The notes beneath the pieces are model-generated. The model saw only the letters and a program-made list of their open reading frames with translations, was not told where the DNA came from and ran no database searches. A stretch of DNA of 64,000 nucleotides from Parahaliea aestuarii (lineage in GTDB: Bacteria > Pseudomonadota > Gammaproteobacteria > Pseudomonadales > Halieaceae): the NCBI RefSeq assembly GCF_008064635.1, contig NZ_VRYZ01000002.1, positions 186,001 to 250,000 of the forward strand, given 5' to 3'. Numbering within the stretch: the stretch's first letter is position 1; every line of letters begins with the position of its first letter. Positions 48,748 to 57,892 of this stretch are shown piece after piece. A program made the position numbers and the translations under genes.

Positions 48748-49860
48748 ATGGCAGACCACAACCCGGCGCGACCGCAGCCCCACAAGGGGCGTGGCGCCCT
48801 CAGCAACCACAGCCCGCGCTACCTCGCCACCCACAGTGAGTGGGACGAAAACGAGGACGGCATCGCAGGTCCCAGCCCGGTCACCGAGTGCCGCGCGGTG
48901 CAGGCGCGCAGTGTTATCTCGCGCAACCAGTCACCGGACATTCCCTTCTACCAGTCGATCAACCCCTACCAGGGCTGCGAGCACGGTTGCATCTACTGTT
49001 ACGCCCGCCCTACCCACGCCTACCTCGACCTGTCGCCGGGCCTGGATTTCGAGACCCGCCTGACCTACAAGGCCAATGCCGCTGAACAGCTGCGGCGGGA
49101 ATTGGCCCGCCCCGGCTACCGCTGCAGCGCCATCACCCTGGGCGCCAATACCGACCCCTACCAGCCGGTGGAGAGGGAGCACCGCATCACCCGCCAGCTA
49201 CTGGAAGTGTTGCGGGATTGCCGCCACCCGGTGGCCATTATTACCAAGGGCGCCCTGGTCACCCGCGATATCGATATTCTCCGTGAGATGGCCGCCGACG
49301 GCCTGGCCTCGGTGGCCATCAGCCTTACCACCCTCGACGACAGCCTCAAACGGCAGCTCGAGCCGCGCGCGCCTTCGGCACGGGCGCGACTGCGGGCCAT
49401 GGCCGAGCTGCGCGCCGCGGGCGTTCCGGTGAGCGTCCTGTTTGCACCGGTGATCCCGGCCATCAACGACAGTGAAATGGAAACCCTGCTGCAGGCCGCA
49501 CGGGAAGCCGGCGCCGACCGCGCCGCCTACATCCTGTTGCGCCTGCCGCTGGAAGTGCGCGACCTGTTCTTTGAATGGCTGCACCAGCACTACCCGCAGC
49601 GGGCCGGGCACGTGATCAGCCTGCTGCGCCAGTGCCGCGGCGGCACCGACTACGACAGCCGCTTTGGCCACCGCATGCGCGGCAGCGGGGTGTTCGCCGA
49701 ACTGCTTTCCCAGCGCTTCCGCTTGTCCTGCAAAAAGCTGGGCCTTAACATGGGGGAGTCGCACGCCGAGCGCTGTGACCTGTTTACGCCTCCGCCGTCT
49801 GTGCCCTCCACCCGCAAAATTCGCGGCGGCAGTGACGCGCAGGGCGAATTATTCAGCTAA
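48748..49860 (+). CDS. PA0069 family radical SAM protein
   Basis: 370 residues from ATG 48748. 4Fe-4S cluster motif CEHGCIYCY (CxxxCxxC) near residue 75 in the opening [21 protein letters not shown], then [14 protein letters not shown] and [17 protein letters not shown]. This is the SPL-related PA0069/Rv2578c family of unknown reaction. The C-terminus has [12 protein letters not shown]. The N-terminus is histidine- and arginine-rich. Confidence 0.93.
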   Translation: MADHNPARPQPHKGRGALSNHSPRYLATHSEWDENEDGIAGPSPVTECRAVQARSVISRNQSPDIPFYQSINPYQGCEHGCIYCYARPTHAYLDLSPGLDFETRLTYKANAAEQLRRELARPGYRCSAITLGANTDPYQPVEREHRITRQLLEVLRDCRHPVAIITKGALVTRDIDILREMAADGLASVAISLTTLDDSLKRQLEPRAPSARARLRAMAELRAAGVPVSVLFAPVIPAINDSEMETLLQAAREAGADRAAYILLRLPLEVRDLFFEWLHQHYPQRAGHVISLLRQCRGGTDYDSRFGHRMRGSGVFAELLSQRFRLSCKKLGLNMGESHAERCDLFTPPPSVPSTRKIRGGSDAQGELFS

Positions 49861-49975
49861 AGTCGTAACATCCGCGCCTTCCGCGGGCAGCGATTACAAT
49901 GAACCCCTTTGGCGCAGGCTGACCCGGACAACAGGGCCGCGCCAGCACCAAACCTTCCCCAGATGGAGCCCCCGC

Positions 49976-51082
49976 ATGAAAACACGCGCCGCTGTCGCCT
50001 TTAAGGCTGGCACCCCCCTGGAAGTTGTCGAGGTCGACCTGGAAGGCCCCCGCGCCGGCGAAGTACTGGTGGAAATCATGGCCACCGGTATCTGCCACAC
50101 CGACGCGTTCACCCTCTCCGGTGACGATCCGGAGGGCGCCTTCCCCGCCATCCTCGGCCACGAGGGCGCCGGCATCGTGCGCGAAGTGGGGCCCGGGGTG
50201 AAATCGCTGAAGCCCGGCGATCACGTCATCCCGCTGTACACCCCTGAGTGCCGGGAGTGCAATTTCTGCCTGCACCCCAAGACCAACCTGTGCCAGTCCA
50301 TCCGCGAAACCCAGGGCCAGGGCGTGATGCCCGACGGCAGCAGCCGATTCTCGCTGGATGGCAAACCGATTCTCCACTACATGGGCTGCTCCACCTTCTC
50401 CAACTTCACGGTGCTGCCCGAGATTGCGCTGGCCAAAGTGCGCGAGGACGCGCCCTTCGAGAAGATCTGCTACATCGGCTGCGGTGTCACCACCGGCATC
50501 GGCGCGGTGGTCTACAGCGCCAAGGTGGAACCGGGCAGCTCTGTCGTGGTATTCGGCCTCGGCGGTATCGGCCTGAACGTGATACAGGGTGCACGCATGG
50601 TCGGCGCCGGCAAGATCATCGGGGTGGACCTCAATCCCGGCAAGCGGGTCCTGGCCGAGAAGTTCGGCATGACCGACTTCGTCAACCCCAGCGAAGTGGG
50701 CAATGTGGTGGAAGCCATCCAGGACCTCACTGGCGGCGGCGCCGACTACAGCTTTGAGTGCATCGGCAACGTCAACGTCATGCGCCAGGCGCTGGAATGC
50801 TGCCACAAGGGCTGGGGCGAGTCCTACATCATCGGCGTGGCCGGCGCCGGCCAGGAAATCAGCACCCGCCCCTTCCAGCTGGTGACCGGCCGCTCCTGGA
50901 AGGGCGTAGCCTTTGGCGGCGCCCGCGGGCGCACCGACGTGCCCACCATCGTCGACTGGTACATGGACGGCAAGATCAACATCGACGACCTGATCACCCA
51001 CACCCTGCCGCTGGACGAGATCAACCAGGGTTTCGACCTGATGCACAAGGGCGAGAGCATCCGTTCCGTCGTGCTGTACTGA
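49976..51082 (+). CDS. frmA: S-(hydroxymethyl)glutathione dehydrogenase (class III ADH)
   Basis: 368 residues from ATG 49976. Zinc enzyme that oxidises S-hydroxymethylglutathione, formed from formaldehyde, to S-formylglutathione with NAD. Visible: catalytic-zinc [25 protein letters not shown], structural zinc [17 protein letters not shown], and Rossmann [18 protein letters not shown] near 195. The frame is open to 49664, but the upstream part overlaps the radical SAM gene. FghA follows, giving a complete two-step detoxification operon. Confidence 0.97.
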   Translation: MKTRAAVAFKAGTPLEVVEVDLEGPRAGEVLVEIMATGICHTDAFTLSGDDPEGAFPAILGHEGAGIVREVGPGVKSLKPGDHVIPLYTPECRECNFCLHPKTNLCQSIRETQGQGVMPDGSSRFSLDGKPILHYMGCSTFSNFTVLPEIALAKVREDAPFEKICYIGCGVTTGIGAVVYSAKVEPGSSVVVFGLGGIGLNVIQGARMVGAGKIIGVDLNPGKRVLAEKFGMTDFVNPSEVGNVVEAIQDLTGGGADYSFECIGNVNVMRQALECCHKGWGESYIIGVAGAGQEISTRPFQLVTGRSWKGVAFGGARGRTDVPTIVDWYMDGKINIDDLITHTLPLDEINQGFDLMHKGESIRSVVLY

Positions 51083-51095
51083 ACAAGGAATGACT

Positions 51096-51950
51096 GTGGA
51101 AACCATCGCCAGCCACCGCTGTTTCGAAGGCGAACAACTGCGCCTCAAACACCGCGCCGACAGCCTCGACTGCGACATGCACTTCTCCCTCTACCTGCCT
51201 CCCGCCGCACGCGGCGGCGATGTGCCCCTGCTGTACTGGCTGTCGGGGCTGACCTGCAGCGATGAAAACTTCGTGCAGAAGGCCGGCGCCCAGCGCTACG
51301 CCGCGGAGCACGGGGTGGCCATCGTCGCACCGGACACCAGCCCCCGCGGCGAGGGTGTGCCAGACGACCCCGAAGGTGCCTGGGATTTCGGCCTCGGCGC
51401 CGGCTTCTACGTCAACGCCACTGAAGCCCCCTGGGACCGCCACTACCGCATGTACGACTACCTCACCGAGGAACTGCCGGCTTTACTGGCGGAACAGTTC
51501 CCGGTGGATACCTCGCGCGCCGCCATCTTCGGCCACTCCATGGGCGGCCACGGCGCGCTGGTGATCGCCCTGCGCAACCCCGCCCGCTTCCAGTCAGTTT
51601 CTGCTTTTGCACCCATCGTGGCCCCGAGCCAGTGCCCCTGGGGCGAAAAGGCCCTGGGCAACTATCTCGGGCCGGACCGGGAAAACTGGAAAAACTACGA
51701 CACCTGCGCCCTGATCGAGGCTGGCGCCCTGCAATTGCCCATGCTGGTGGATCAGGGCGAGGCGGACAATTTCCTCGAAGAGCAACTGAAAACCGCGCTG
51801 TTGGAGCAGGTGTGCAGTCGCACCGGCTACGAGGCCACCATTCGCCGCCAGCCCGGCTACGATCACAGCTACTTCTTTATCAGCAGTTTCATCGGCAGCC
51901 ACATTGCCTTCCACGCCCGGGCCCTGGAACAGTCCCTGGCTGAAGACTGA
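51096..51950 (+). CDS. fghA: S-formylglutathione hydrolase
   Basis: 284 residues. Esterase-D type serine hydrolase producing formate and glutathione: LYWLSGLTCSDENFVQKAGAQ, nucleophile GHSMGGHGALV near residue 148 and C-terminal YDHSYFFISSFIGSHIAFHA. I chose GTG 51096 because AAGGA stands six bases before it and the protein then begins ETIASHRCFEG as in the family. ATG 51090 directly abuts that site. It follows the dehydrogenase with an 13-base gap. Confidence 0.95.
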   Translation: METIASHRCFEGEQLRLKHRADSLDCDMHFSLYLPPAARGGDVPLLYWLSGLTCSDENFVQKAGAQRYAAEHGVAIVAPDTSPRGEGVPDDPEGAWDFGLGAGFYVNATEAPWDRHYRMYDYLTEELPALLAEQFPVDTSRAAIFGHSMGGHGALVIALRNPARFQSVSAFAPIVAPSQCPWGEKALGNYLGPDRENWKNYDTCALIEAGALQLPMLVDQGEADNFLEEQLKTALLEQVCSRTGYEATIRRQPGYDHSYFFISSFIGSHIAFHARALEQSLAED

Positions 51951-51955
51951 TCCGG

Positions 51956-53188
51956 GTGAACAGCTCCTCCACCTCCGGCCTGCGCCCGGCGGCCTTTCTG
52001 CTGCTGATGGTGCTGGTGGCGCTGAACCTGCGCCCGGCCCTGTCCTCCCTCTCGCCGCTGCTGACCCGCCTGCAACTGGACCTGCAACTGTCGCCCGCGG
52101 CGGTCGGCGCCCTGACCACAGTACCGGTGCTGTGCCTGGGTCTGTTCGCGCCACTGGCGCCGCGCCTGGCCCACCGCCTGGGGATTGAGCGCGCCCTGTC
52201 ATTCGCCCTGCTGCTGCTCGGCGGCGCCCTGTTGCTGCGGGCCCAGCATCTGCTGCCAGCCCTGTTTGCCGGCACCATCCTGGCCGGCGCCGCGATAGGC
52301 ATAGGTGGCACCCTGCTACCGGGCCTGGTTAAGCGGGAAATGCCCGAGCGCGCCGACCTGCTCACCGGGGTGTACACCATGGCCCTGTGCCTGGGCGGCG
52401 CCCTCGGCGCCGGTCTCAGTGTGCCCCTGGCCGGCTGGCTGGGGGGCTGGGTGCCGGCCATCGCCTTCTGGGCATTGCCGGCCTTTGTCGGCCTGCTTGC
52501 CTGGCGCCTGCTGATGCCCCACCCCTGGCCACAGCGGATTCCCGGCAGCCGGCGGGAAAAGCACCCGGGACTCGGACGCAATGCGCTGGCCTGGCAGGTC
52601 ACCCTGCTGATGGGCAGCCAGTCCTCGATGGCCTATATCGTGTTCGGCTGGTTGCCGGTACTGCTGCAGCAGCGCGGTGTGAGCGAGGCCGATGCCGGCC
52701 TGATGCTGGGCTTTTCGGTGATGATGCAACTGGGATCAGCGCTGGCGGCACCCTGGCTGGGCCGACTCGGCCGCGACCAGCGTCCCGCCCTGCTGATATT
52801 GCTGCTGCTGACTGCCGCCGGTCTGGTGCTGGCCCTGCTGGGGCCGCAGCAGTGGACCTGGGGCGCCATGGTATTGCTCGGATTCGGCCAGGGCGGCACC
52901 TTCAGTCTCGCCCTCACCCTGCTGGTGCTGCGCAGCGCCACCCCGGGCATCGCGGGACAGCTGTCGGGCATGGCCCAGGGCCTGGGCTACTGCATCGCCG
53001 CCCTCGGCCCCTTTGCCGTAGGCCTGCTGCTGGACTGGCAGATCGGGCTCGGTGGCATTAGCGCCCTGCTGCTGGGCATCCTGCTGATTGCCGCGCTGTT
53101 CGCCGTCCTGGCAGGGAGGCGCCTGCAGTTGCAGGTAGACGAGAGCAGTGGCGAGATCGTCACCCGCCAGCAAACCGCCTGCCGCTAA
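51956..53188 (+). CDS. MFS transporter, CynX/NimT family
   Basis: 410 residues with about twelve membrane helices. The CynX-type opening VLVALNLRPALSSLSPLLTRLQLDLQLSPAAVGALTTVPVLCLGLFAPLAPRL is clear, and the second half starts near 215 with LLMGSQSSMAYIVFGWLPVLLQQRGVSEADAGL. The family includes cyanate and nitroimidazole carriers; substrate here unknown. GTG start six bases after fghA; whether it belongs to the formaldehyde operon is unclear. Confidence 0.92.
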   Translation: MNSSSTSGLRPAAFLLLMVLVALNLRPALSSLSPLLTRLQLDLQLSPAAVGALTTVPVLCLGLFAPLAPRLAHRLGIERALSFALLLLGGALLLRAQHLLPALFAGTILAGAAIGIGGTLLPGLVKREMPERADLLTGVYTMALCLGGALGAGLSVPLAGWLGGWVPAIAFWALPAFVGLLAWRLLMPHPWPQRIPGSRREKHPGLGRNALAWQVTLLMGSQSSMAYIVFGWLPVLLQQRGVSEADAGLMLGFSVMMQLGSALAAPWLGRLGRDQRPALLILLLLTAAGLVLALLGPQQWTWGAMVLLGFGQGGTFSLALTLLVLRSATPGIAGQLSGMAQGLGYCIAALGPFAVGLLLDWQIGLGGISALLLGILLIAALFAVLAGRRLQLQVDESSGEIVTRQQTACR

Positions 53189-53333
53189 CGCAGGCCCCCG
53201 CACGGGGCCAGATAAGGCCGCTCTCAGGGCAGCCCCTTGAACCGCCGCGGTCGAGCCGTGCGCGGCAATGGCCTACAGTATCGCCTCACCACCGCCATAC
53301 GCCCACAACTCACAGAAAAAGGGAGCCCCGCCC

Positions 53334-53831
53334 ATGTCCGAACTGCAGGCCCTGCAAGCCGAAATTCGCGAACTGAAGGATCGCCAGGCGATCCTGGAAC
53401 TGAAACACCGCTACCTCGACGCCTGCGATGCCAAACGCCCTGGGGAGGTGCTGGACTGCTTCGCCAGCGGCGACGTCGACATCGACTACGGTCACATCGG
53501 CCAGTTCCGGCGGCGGGAGGATTTTGTCGCGGTGTTCGAGGAACTGGGCTGCCACGACCACATCGTCGACCTCCACCACGCCCAGAACCCGGTCATTACC
53601 CTGACCGGCCCGGACAGTGCCGAGGCCAGGATCGGCCTGCACTTCCACAGCCTCAACACCCGCGACAAGACGGCTTTCCAGCTGGCCGGCCAGTACCGCG
53701 ATGCCTATCGGCGCATTGACGGCGAGTGGCGTATCGTACGCAGCCACTTCAAACCGCACTGGGTGGAAATCCGCGATTTTTCCGGCGACGCCGATGTGGT
53801 GACCTACGCCGGCAACTGCATGCCGGGCTAA
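53334..53831 (+). CDS. SnoaL-like/NTF2-fold protein
   Basis: 165 residues from ATG 53334 (GGGAG upstream). Short helical start (LQALQAEIRELKDRQAILELKHRYLDACD) then a cone-shaped NTF2-like barrel with GDVDIDYGHIGQFRRREDFVAVFEE, HLHHAQNPVITLTG and WRIVRSHFKPHW. Members of this group are ring-processing enzymes or ligand-binding proteins; no active-site claim is made. Neighbours unrelated. Confidence 0.85.
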   Translation: MSELQALQAEIRELKDRQAILELKHRYLDACDAKRPGEVLDCFASGDVDIDYGHIGQFRRREDFVAVFEELGCHDHIVDLHHAQNPVITLTGPDSAEARIGLHFHSLNTRDKTAFQLAGQYRDAYRRIDGEWRIVRSHFKPHWVEIRDFSGDADVVTYAGNCMPG

Positions 53832-54146
53832 ACCGCCCGCACGGCGAAGGTCAGTAGCACATCAGGCGCAGGCTCACGTCCAGCCACTGCCAGGCCAGCT
53901 GCCAGTGTTCGTGGGCCGGCAGGTAATGCAGTGCCCACATCGGCACATCGACCCGCACAGCAATTATTATCCCTACCTGCATTCCCCTCTCTCCCGGGGG
54001 AGCTCCCTCTCGTATTGTTATGGCCAGCGGGCGACGAGCCACCGGTGCCAGGCAAACTCCCGCCCTGCCCCGGTGGCGGAGCGGAAGTTGATTTATTACT
54101 GGTGGTGTTGCGAAAGCGGCGCCCGCAGGCGCCGCTCAGGGTTCAG
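53832..54146. other. 315-base intergenic region with possible small ORF
   Basis: Between the SnoaL gene and pspC. The minus-strand frame 53851-53982 could encode 43 residues (MQVGIIIAVRVDVPMWALHY then LPAHEHWQLAWQWLDVSL), with a purine-rich GAGAGAGGGGA just upstream. I rate it a possible small protein but cannot confirm it. The rest holds the psp terminator and some palindromic GC-rich sequence. Confidence 0.35.
54115..54136 (-). terminator. Terminator after pspC
   Basis: A 9-base GC stem AGCGGCGCC/GGCGCCGCT with CGCA loop (54115-54123 with 54128-54136) sits just after the pspC stop on the minus strand, followed by a short TTT. Confidence 0.7.
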
Positions 54147-54674
54147 CTAGAGACGGGAAAACTCCCGGTTGAGTTCGTACTGGCGTGAGGTCACGTAGGA
54201 CTCCATATCCTCCACCCGTTTCAGGGCGGCATCGAGCCGCTCGCGGGCGCGCTGCAGGCGCACATTGCTGGGCTCGGAGTACTGGAATACCTTGCGCGGC
54301 CGGTAGTGCTGGTAGCGCTCGTCGTACTCCATCTCCAGGTCCGGGTCGTCGGACGGATCATCGGCAAAGGCCGGGTCCTCCCCCCAGCGGCCGCTGGGGC
54401 GTGGCGACAGCAACAGCCAGGCGCCGAGGTAGACCCACAGGGCCAGGGTGCCGGTGAACAGGAAGGCGCCCACCCACAGCAGGCGCACGACCCAGTGGGC
54501 CACATCCCAGTGATCGGCCAGCCCCGCGGCGACGCCGGCGATTTTGCCCTGGCGCGTATTGCGGTAGAGGTTCATACCCCAGCCACTGCGCTTGCGCGAA
54601 CGAATGTTGCGCTGGCAGCGCCGGGTCTCGTCGCGAAAGCGGTTGTGACGAGAGCGATAGTGATGTCGTGTCAT
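54147..54674 (-). CDS. pspC: Phage shock protein C
   Basis: 175 residues. Basic cytoplasmic N-terminus (HHYRSRHNRFRDETRR), then the PspC domain LYRNTRQGKIAGVAAGLADHWDVAHWVVRLLWVGAFLFTGTLALWVYLGAWLLL, two helices, and a C-terminal coiled coil (ERLDAALKRVEDMESYVTSRQYELNREF). It senses membrane stress with PspB and releases PspA from PspF. Longer N-terminus than E. coli PspC. AAGGAG upstream; three bases after pspB stop. Confidence 0.95.
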   Translation of the reverse strand: MTRHHYRSRHNRFRDETRRCQRNIRSRKRSGWGMNLYRNTRQGKIAGVAAGLADHWDVAHWVVRLLWVGAFLFTGTLALWVYLGAWLLLSPRPSGRWGEDPAFADDPSDDPDLEMEYDERYQHYRPRKVFQYSEPSNVRLQRARERLDAALKRVEDMESYVTSRQYELNREFSRL

Positions 54675-54677
54675 GGC

Positions 54678-54935
54678 CTACTCCTTGTGCCGCGACTCGC
54701 GGCTGGTCTGCGTGCGCCAGTCCGAATGCTCTGCATCCAGAATGGACTCCAGCGTTGTAATTCGGTCAGTCAGTTTGTCCACCGTCTCCAGCAGCTGCTC
54801 CACCGACTCCCGGTCATCCTCACTCAGGCCGCGGGAGGACCGGTTCACGCTGCGGTAGTGCATGACCAGCCAGAGCGGCGCCACGATCACCAGGAACAGG
54901 ATCGTGGGCACAAACATAAAATTCCAGAATTGCAT
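54678..54935 (-). CDS. pspB: Phage shock protein B
   Basis: 85 residues. One N-terminal membrane helix (FMFVPTILFLVIVAPLWLVMHY) and a coiled-coil tail (LSEDDRESVEQLLETVDKLTDRITTLESILDAE), as in PspB. Acts with PspC at the inner membrane as the stress sensor. In operon with pspA upstream and pspC downstream. Confidence 0.95.
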   Translation of the reverse strand: MQFWNFMFVPTILFLVIVAPLWLVMHYRSVNRSSRGLSEDDRESVEQLLETVDKLTDRITTLESILDAEHSDWRTQTSRESRHKE

Positions 54936-55008
54936 TGTTTTCTTCCCTGGGCAGGCAGGCCGTCAGGCCATGCTGCCATTGTCCATGTCAATCGCCAAGC
55001 AGCGACGC

Positions 55009-55743
55009 TTATTCGCTTTTGCCGGAGGGCGCCGCGGCCGCTTTGCCGGATTCCCCGGCAGCCCCCTGCGAAGCGCTGTGGCCACCGAGCTCGCCTTTCA
55101 GGCGCGCCAGCTCGTCGTTGATGCGCTCGTCCTCGGCCAGGGCGTCGATCTCCGCCGCCAGGTCCGGGGGCACTTCACGGCCCAGGTCCATGGACTCGAG
55201 CTGGCTTTCCAGGTTGTCCATGCGGCGCTCGAAGTGGTCGAAGCGGCTGAATGCATCGTCCAGCGCCTCGCGCTGCATCTGGCGCTTCACCTTGATGCGT
55301 GACTCCACTGTCTGGCTGCGCATGATCATGGCTTTCTGGCGGGCCTTGGCATCGCTCAGTTTCTGCTGCAACTGCGACACCTCGTCACCAAGCTGGGCGA
55401 TATGCTCGTCCAGGGCCTTCAGTTCCGCCTCCACCACGGCCACCTCGTCGAGAATGGCGTGCTTTTCCTGCAGGGCGGCCCGGGCCAGGTCCTCGCGGCC
55501 CTTGGAGATCGCCAGCTTCGCCTTGGCTTCCCAGGTTTCGGCCTCGGCCTGCACCTGCTCCAGGCGGCGGGCGGCGGCCTTGCGATCCGCCAGTACGCGG
55601 GCGGAGGAACTGCGCACCTCGACGAGGGTGTCCTCCATCTCCTGGATAATCAGGCGAATCATCTTCTGCGGATCCTCGGCGGAATCCAGCAGGGAATTGA
55701 GGTTGGAATTGATGATGTCGGTCATACGGGAAAAAATGCCCAT
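55009..55743 (-). CDS. pspA: Phage shock protein A
   Basis: 244 residues from ATG 55743, with AAGGAG upstream. MGIFSRMTDIINSNLNSLLDSAEDPQKMIRLIIQEMEDTLVEVRS is the PspA/Vipp1 amphipathic helix, followed by long coiled coils and an acidic/Ala-Gly-Ser-rich C-terminus. PspA binds and holds off the activator PspF and polymerises on damaged membrane to limit proton leak. First gene of pspABC. Confidence 0.97.
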   Translation of the reverse strand: MGIFSRMTDIINSNLNSLLDSAEDPQKMIRLIIQEMEDTLVEVRSSSARVLADRKAAARRLEQVQAEAETWEAKAKLAISKGREDLARAALQEKHAILDEVAVVEAELKALDEHIAQLGDEVSQLQQKLSDAKARQKAMIMRSQTVESRIKVKRQMQREALDDAFSRFDHFERRMDNLESQLESMDLGREVPPDLAAEIDALAEDERINDELARLKGELGGHSASQGAAGESGKAAAAPSGKSE

Positions 55744-55800
55744 GGTGATACTCCTTGTATTGGTCGACTCAGGCACTCCGGTGCTGTCGACGGAGCTATT

Positions 55801-55816
55801 ACAGGAACCGTGCCAA
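55801..55816 (-). promoter_or_regulatory. Sigma-54 promoter of pspABC
   Basis: On the minus strand TTGGCACGGTTCCTGT has the full -24 element TTGGCACG and a -12-like CTGT at the correct spacing. It lies about 60 bases before pspA. The AT-rich stretch to 55950 between pspA and pspF is where PspF enhancer sites would be expected; I did not find a confident one. Confidence 0.8.
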
Positions 55817-55953
55817 TTTCAAATATTAGTATTATCTATCAGACAGTTACAGATACCTTCTCATCCAGAATCTATAAAATTATCTCTCATAAAAGGCTAT
55901 TTTCACCTATATATAGGCTGACAGGGCCTAGAAATTAGGTTTATTTTACCTTT

Positions 55954-56979
55954 ATGAGAAGCACAGAAAGCATCATCGGCGACTCCGCCGCCCTCGCCCA
56001 GGCCCTGGAACACATCTCGCGCCTGGCGCTGATCAACCGCCCGGTGCTGGTACTGGGAGAGCGCGGCACCGGCAAGGAGCTGGCCGCAGAGCGCCTGCAC
56101 TTCCTGTCCGGCCGCTGGGACGCCCCGCTGGTGAAGGTGAACTGCGCTGCGATGGCGGAATCCCTGCTGGAATCCGAACTGTTCGGCCACGAGACCGGCG
56201 CCTTCACCGGCGCCACCCGCGCCCACCGCGGCCGCTTTGAGCGCGCCGATGGCGGCACCCTGTTCCTGGACGAAGTCGGCACCATGTCGCCGCGCCTGCA
56301 GGAAAAGCTGCTGCGACTCGTAGAGTACGGGGAGTTCGAGCGCCTGGGGGGGCACCAGACCCTGCAGGTGGATGTGCGGGTGGTGGCGGCAACCAACGCC
56401 GACCTGCGCGCCATGGCGGAAGACGGCAGCTTTCGCCACGACCTGCTGGATCGCCTCAGCTTTGACGTGGTGCACCTGCCCGCCCTGCGCCAGCGCCCCG
56501 AGGACATACCGCTGCTGGCCCGGCATTTCGCCGTGCAGATGTCGGCGGAACTGGGCTGGGACCTGTTCCCCGGTTTCACCGACGAGGCACTGGCCACCCT
56601 GAATGGCCATCACTGGCCCGGCAATATCCGCGAACTGAAGAACGCCGTGGAGCGCTCCCTGCACCGCTGGGACGACCCCGCCGAAGCGGTTGGCTCCATC
56701 GCCATCGACCCTTTCCGCTCGCCCTTTGCCGAGCCGGCAGCACCGGGCGCCGCTGGGGCCGTCCCTGCGACCGCCGCCGAGACCGCAGCGTCGCAGCCCG
56801 ATCTTGATTTCGCAGGCCGCCTGGCTCGCATTGAAAAGCAACTGCTGGAGGAAGCACTGGCGGAAAACGGGCATAATCAGCGCCGCACCGCCGATGCCCT
56901 GGGACTGTCCTACGACCAGCTGCGCGGCATGGTGCGCAAACACGGACTGGGAGGCCGCCGACGCAGCAACAAGCCATGA
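55954..56979 (+). CDS. pspF: Sigma-54 activator PspF
   Basis: 341 residues without an N-terminal receiver. AAA+ domain with Walker A LGERGTGKE near 35, GAFTGATRAHRGRFERADGGTLFLDEVGT (GAFTGA loop and Walker B) near 90-115, WPGNIRELKNAVERS near 225, and a C-terminal Fis-type HTH (NQRRTADALGLSYDQLRGMVRKHGL). It is kept inactive by PspA and turns on pspABC from the sigma-54 promoter opposite. An Ala/Pro linker near 250-275 precedes the HTH. The stop overlaps the LuxR gene (ATGA). Confidence 0.97.
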   Translation: MRSTESIIGDSAALAQALEHISRLALINRPVLVLGERGTGKELAAERLHFLSGRWDAPLVKVNCAAMAESLLESELFGHETGAFTGATRAHRGRFERADGGTLFLDEVGTMSPRLQEKLLRLVEYGEFERLGGHQTLQVDVRVVAATNADLRAMAEDGSFRHDLLDRLSFDVVHLPALRQRPEDIPLLARHFAVQMSAELGWDLFPGFTDEALATLNGHHWPGNIRELKNAVERSLHRWDDPAEAVGSIAIDPFRSPFAEPAAPGAAGAVPATAAETAASQPDLDFAGRLARIEKQLLEEALAENGHNQRRTADALGLSYDQLRGMVRKHGLGGRRRSNKP

Positions 56980-57809
56980 CTGATTCCGCCACAGGGCGGG
57001 CACTGCAGACCCTGCCCCGGGTGATCGACTCGCTCGGCGGCGACGACTTCTGTGCCGCCCTCCTCGACTTCATCAACAGCGTCACTCCCTTCGACAGCGG
57101 GGTGATCATGGGCTATCCCGAAAGCGGCGAGCTGCGTGTGGTGCACAACGCCCTGCACGCCGGCGACCAGAGTGGCTTCGGCGGACCCTACCGCGACGGC
57201 CTGTGGCTGCTCTCGCCCCTTTACCTCAGTGCCAAGGCCGGGGTACGCGGTTTCTTTCATATTCCCGATATTGCCCCCGACAACTTCAGCGACAGCCACT
57301 ACTACGCGCTCTACTACAGCTCCAACGGGGTCATCGACCACTGCGGCTTCCTGGTGGAAACCGGCGACGGCACGCCGCTGGCCATCTCCCTGGAGCGCAC
57401 CCCTGCCCTGCACCGCTTTCGTCCCGCCGAACGCCGGGAACTGAGGGGCATCGCCGACACCGTGGCCGCGCTGGTGCGGCGCAACTGGTCAGAGGGCCTG
57501 ACCCGCGGCACCAGTGGCGATGGCGGCCTGCACACCCAGGTTGAAGCGGTGCTGGAGGCCTTCGGCAGCAGTCGCCTGACGCCCCGGGAACGGGACGTGG
57601 TACAGCGGGTACTGAGGGGCTATCCCTCCAAAGCGGTGGCGCGGGAGCTCGGCATCAGCACCCAGACCGAGCAGGTGCACCGCAAGAATATCTACCAGAA
57701 GCTGGGACTGTCATCGCACAACGAGCTGTTCTCGCTGTTCTTCGACGCCCTGGCCCAACCCTTTTGCCCAGGTGAAGATCCACTCGCCGGGCGCTATCCA
57801 ACTACCTGA
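56976..57809 (+). CDS. LuxR family transcriptional regulator
   Basis: 277 residues. N-terminal GAF-like region of unclear ligand, C-terminal LuxR HTH from about 205: RLTPRERDVVQRVLRGYPSKAVARELGISTQTEQVHRKNIYQKLGLSSHNELF. No autoinducer-domain signature was recognised. The start overlaps the pspF stop by 4 bases, and the gene ends 84 bases before the succinate-semialdehyde dehydrogenase, near two palindromes. A regulator of that catabolic operon is the simplest reading. Confidence 0.88.
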   Translation: MTDSATGRALQTLPRVIDSLGGDDFCAALLDFINSVTPFDSGVIMGYPESGELRVVHNALHAGDQSGFGGPYRDGLWLLSPLYLSAKAGVRGFFHIPDIAPDNFSDSHYYALYYSSNGVIDHCGFLVETGDGTPLAISLERTPALHRFRPAERRELRGIADTVAALVRRNWSEGLTRGTSGDGGLHTQVEAVLEAFGSSRLTPRERDVVQRVLRGYPSKAVARELGISTQTEQVHRKNIYQKLGLSSHNELFSLFFDALAQPFCPGEDPLAGRYPTT

Positions 57810-57864
57810 CATCAGGTATGGTCGCCCCACACGGCGCTCTCTATGCTAGTTTGTCAGGTGACAA
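57803..57864 (+). promoter_or_regulatory. Two palindromes ahead of succinate-semialdehyde dehydrogenase
   Basis: TACCTGACATCAGGTA at 57803-57818 and TTGTCAGGTGACAA at 57851-57864 are both near-perfect inverted repeats sharing the core TCAGGT, centred 47 bases apart. The first overlaps the LuxR gene's stop. Candidate operators for the adjacent LuxR regulator; the link is inferred from position. Confidence 0.4.
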
Positions 57865-57892
57865 CGACACGTTTAACGAAAAGGATTTGACC

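Noticed and set aside
53828-54055. A 75-residue minus-strand frame in another phase
   Set aside because: Low-complexity Gly/Arg composition without a start signal; the alternative frame is the only one with any protein-like content.
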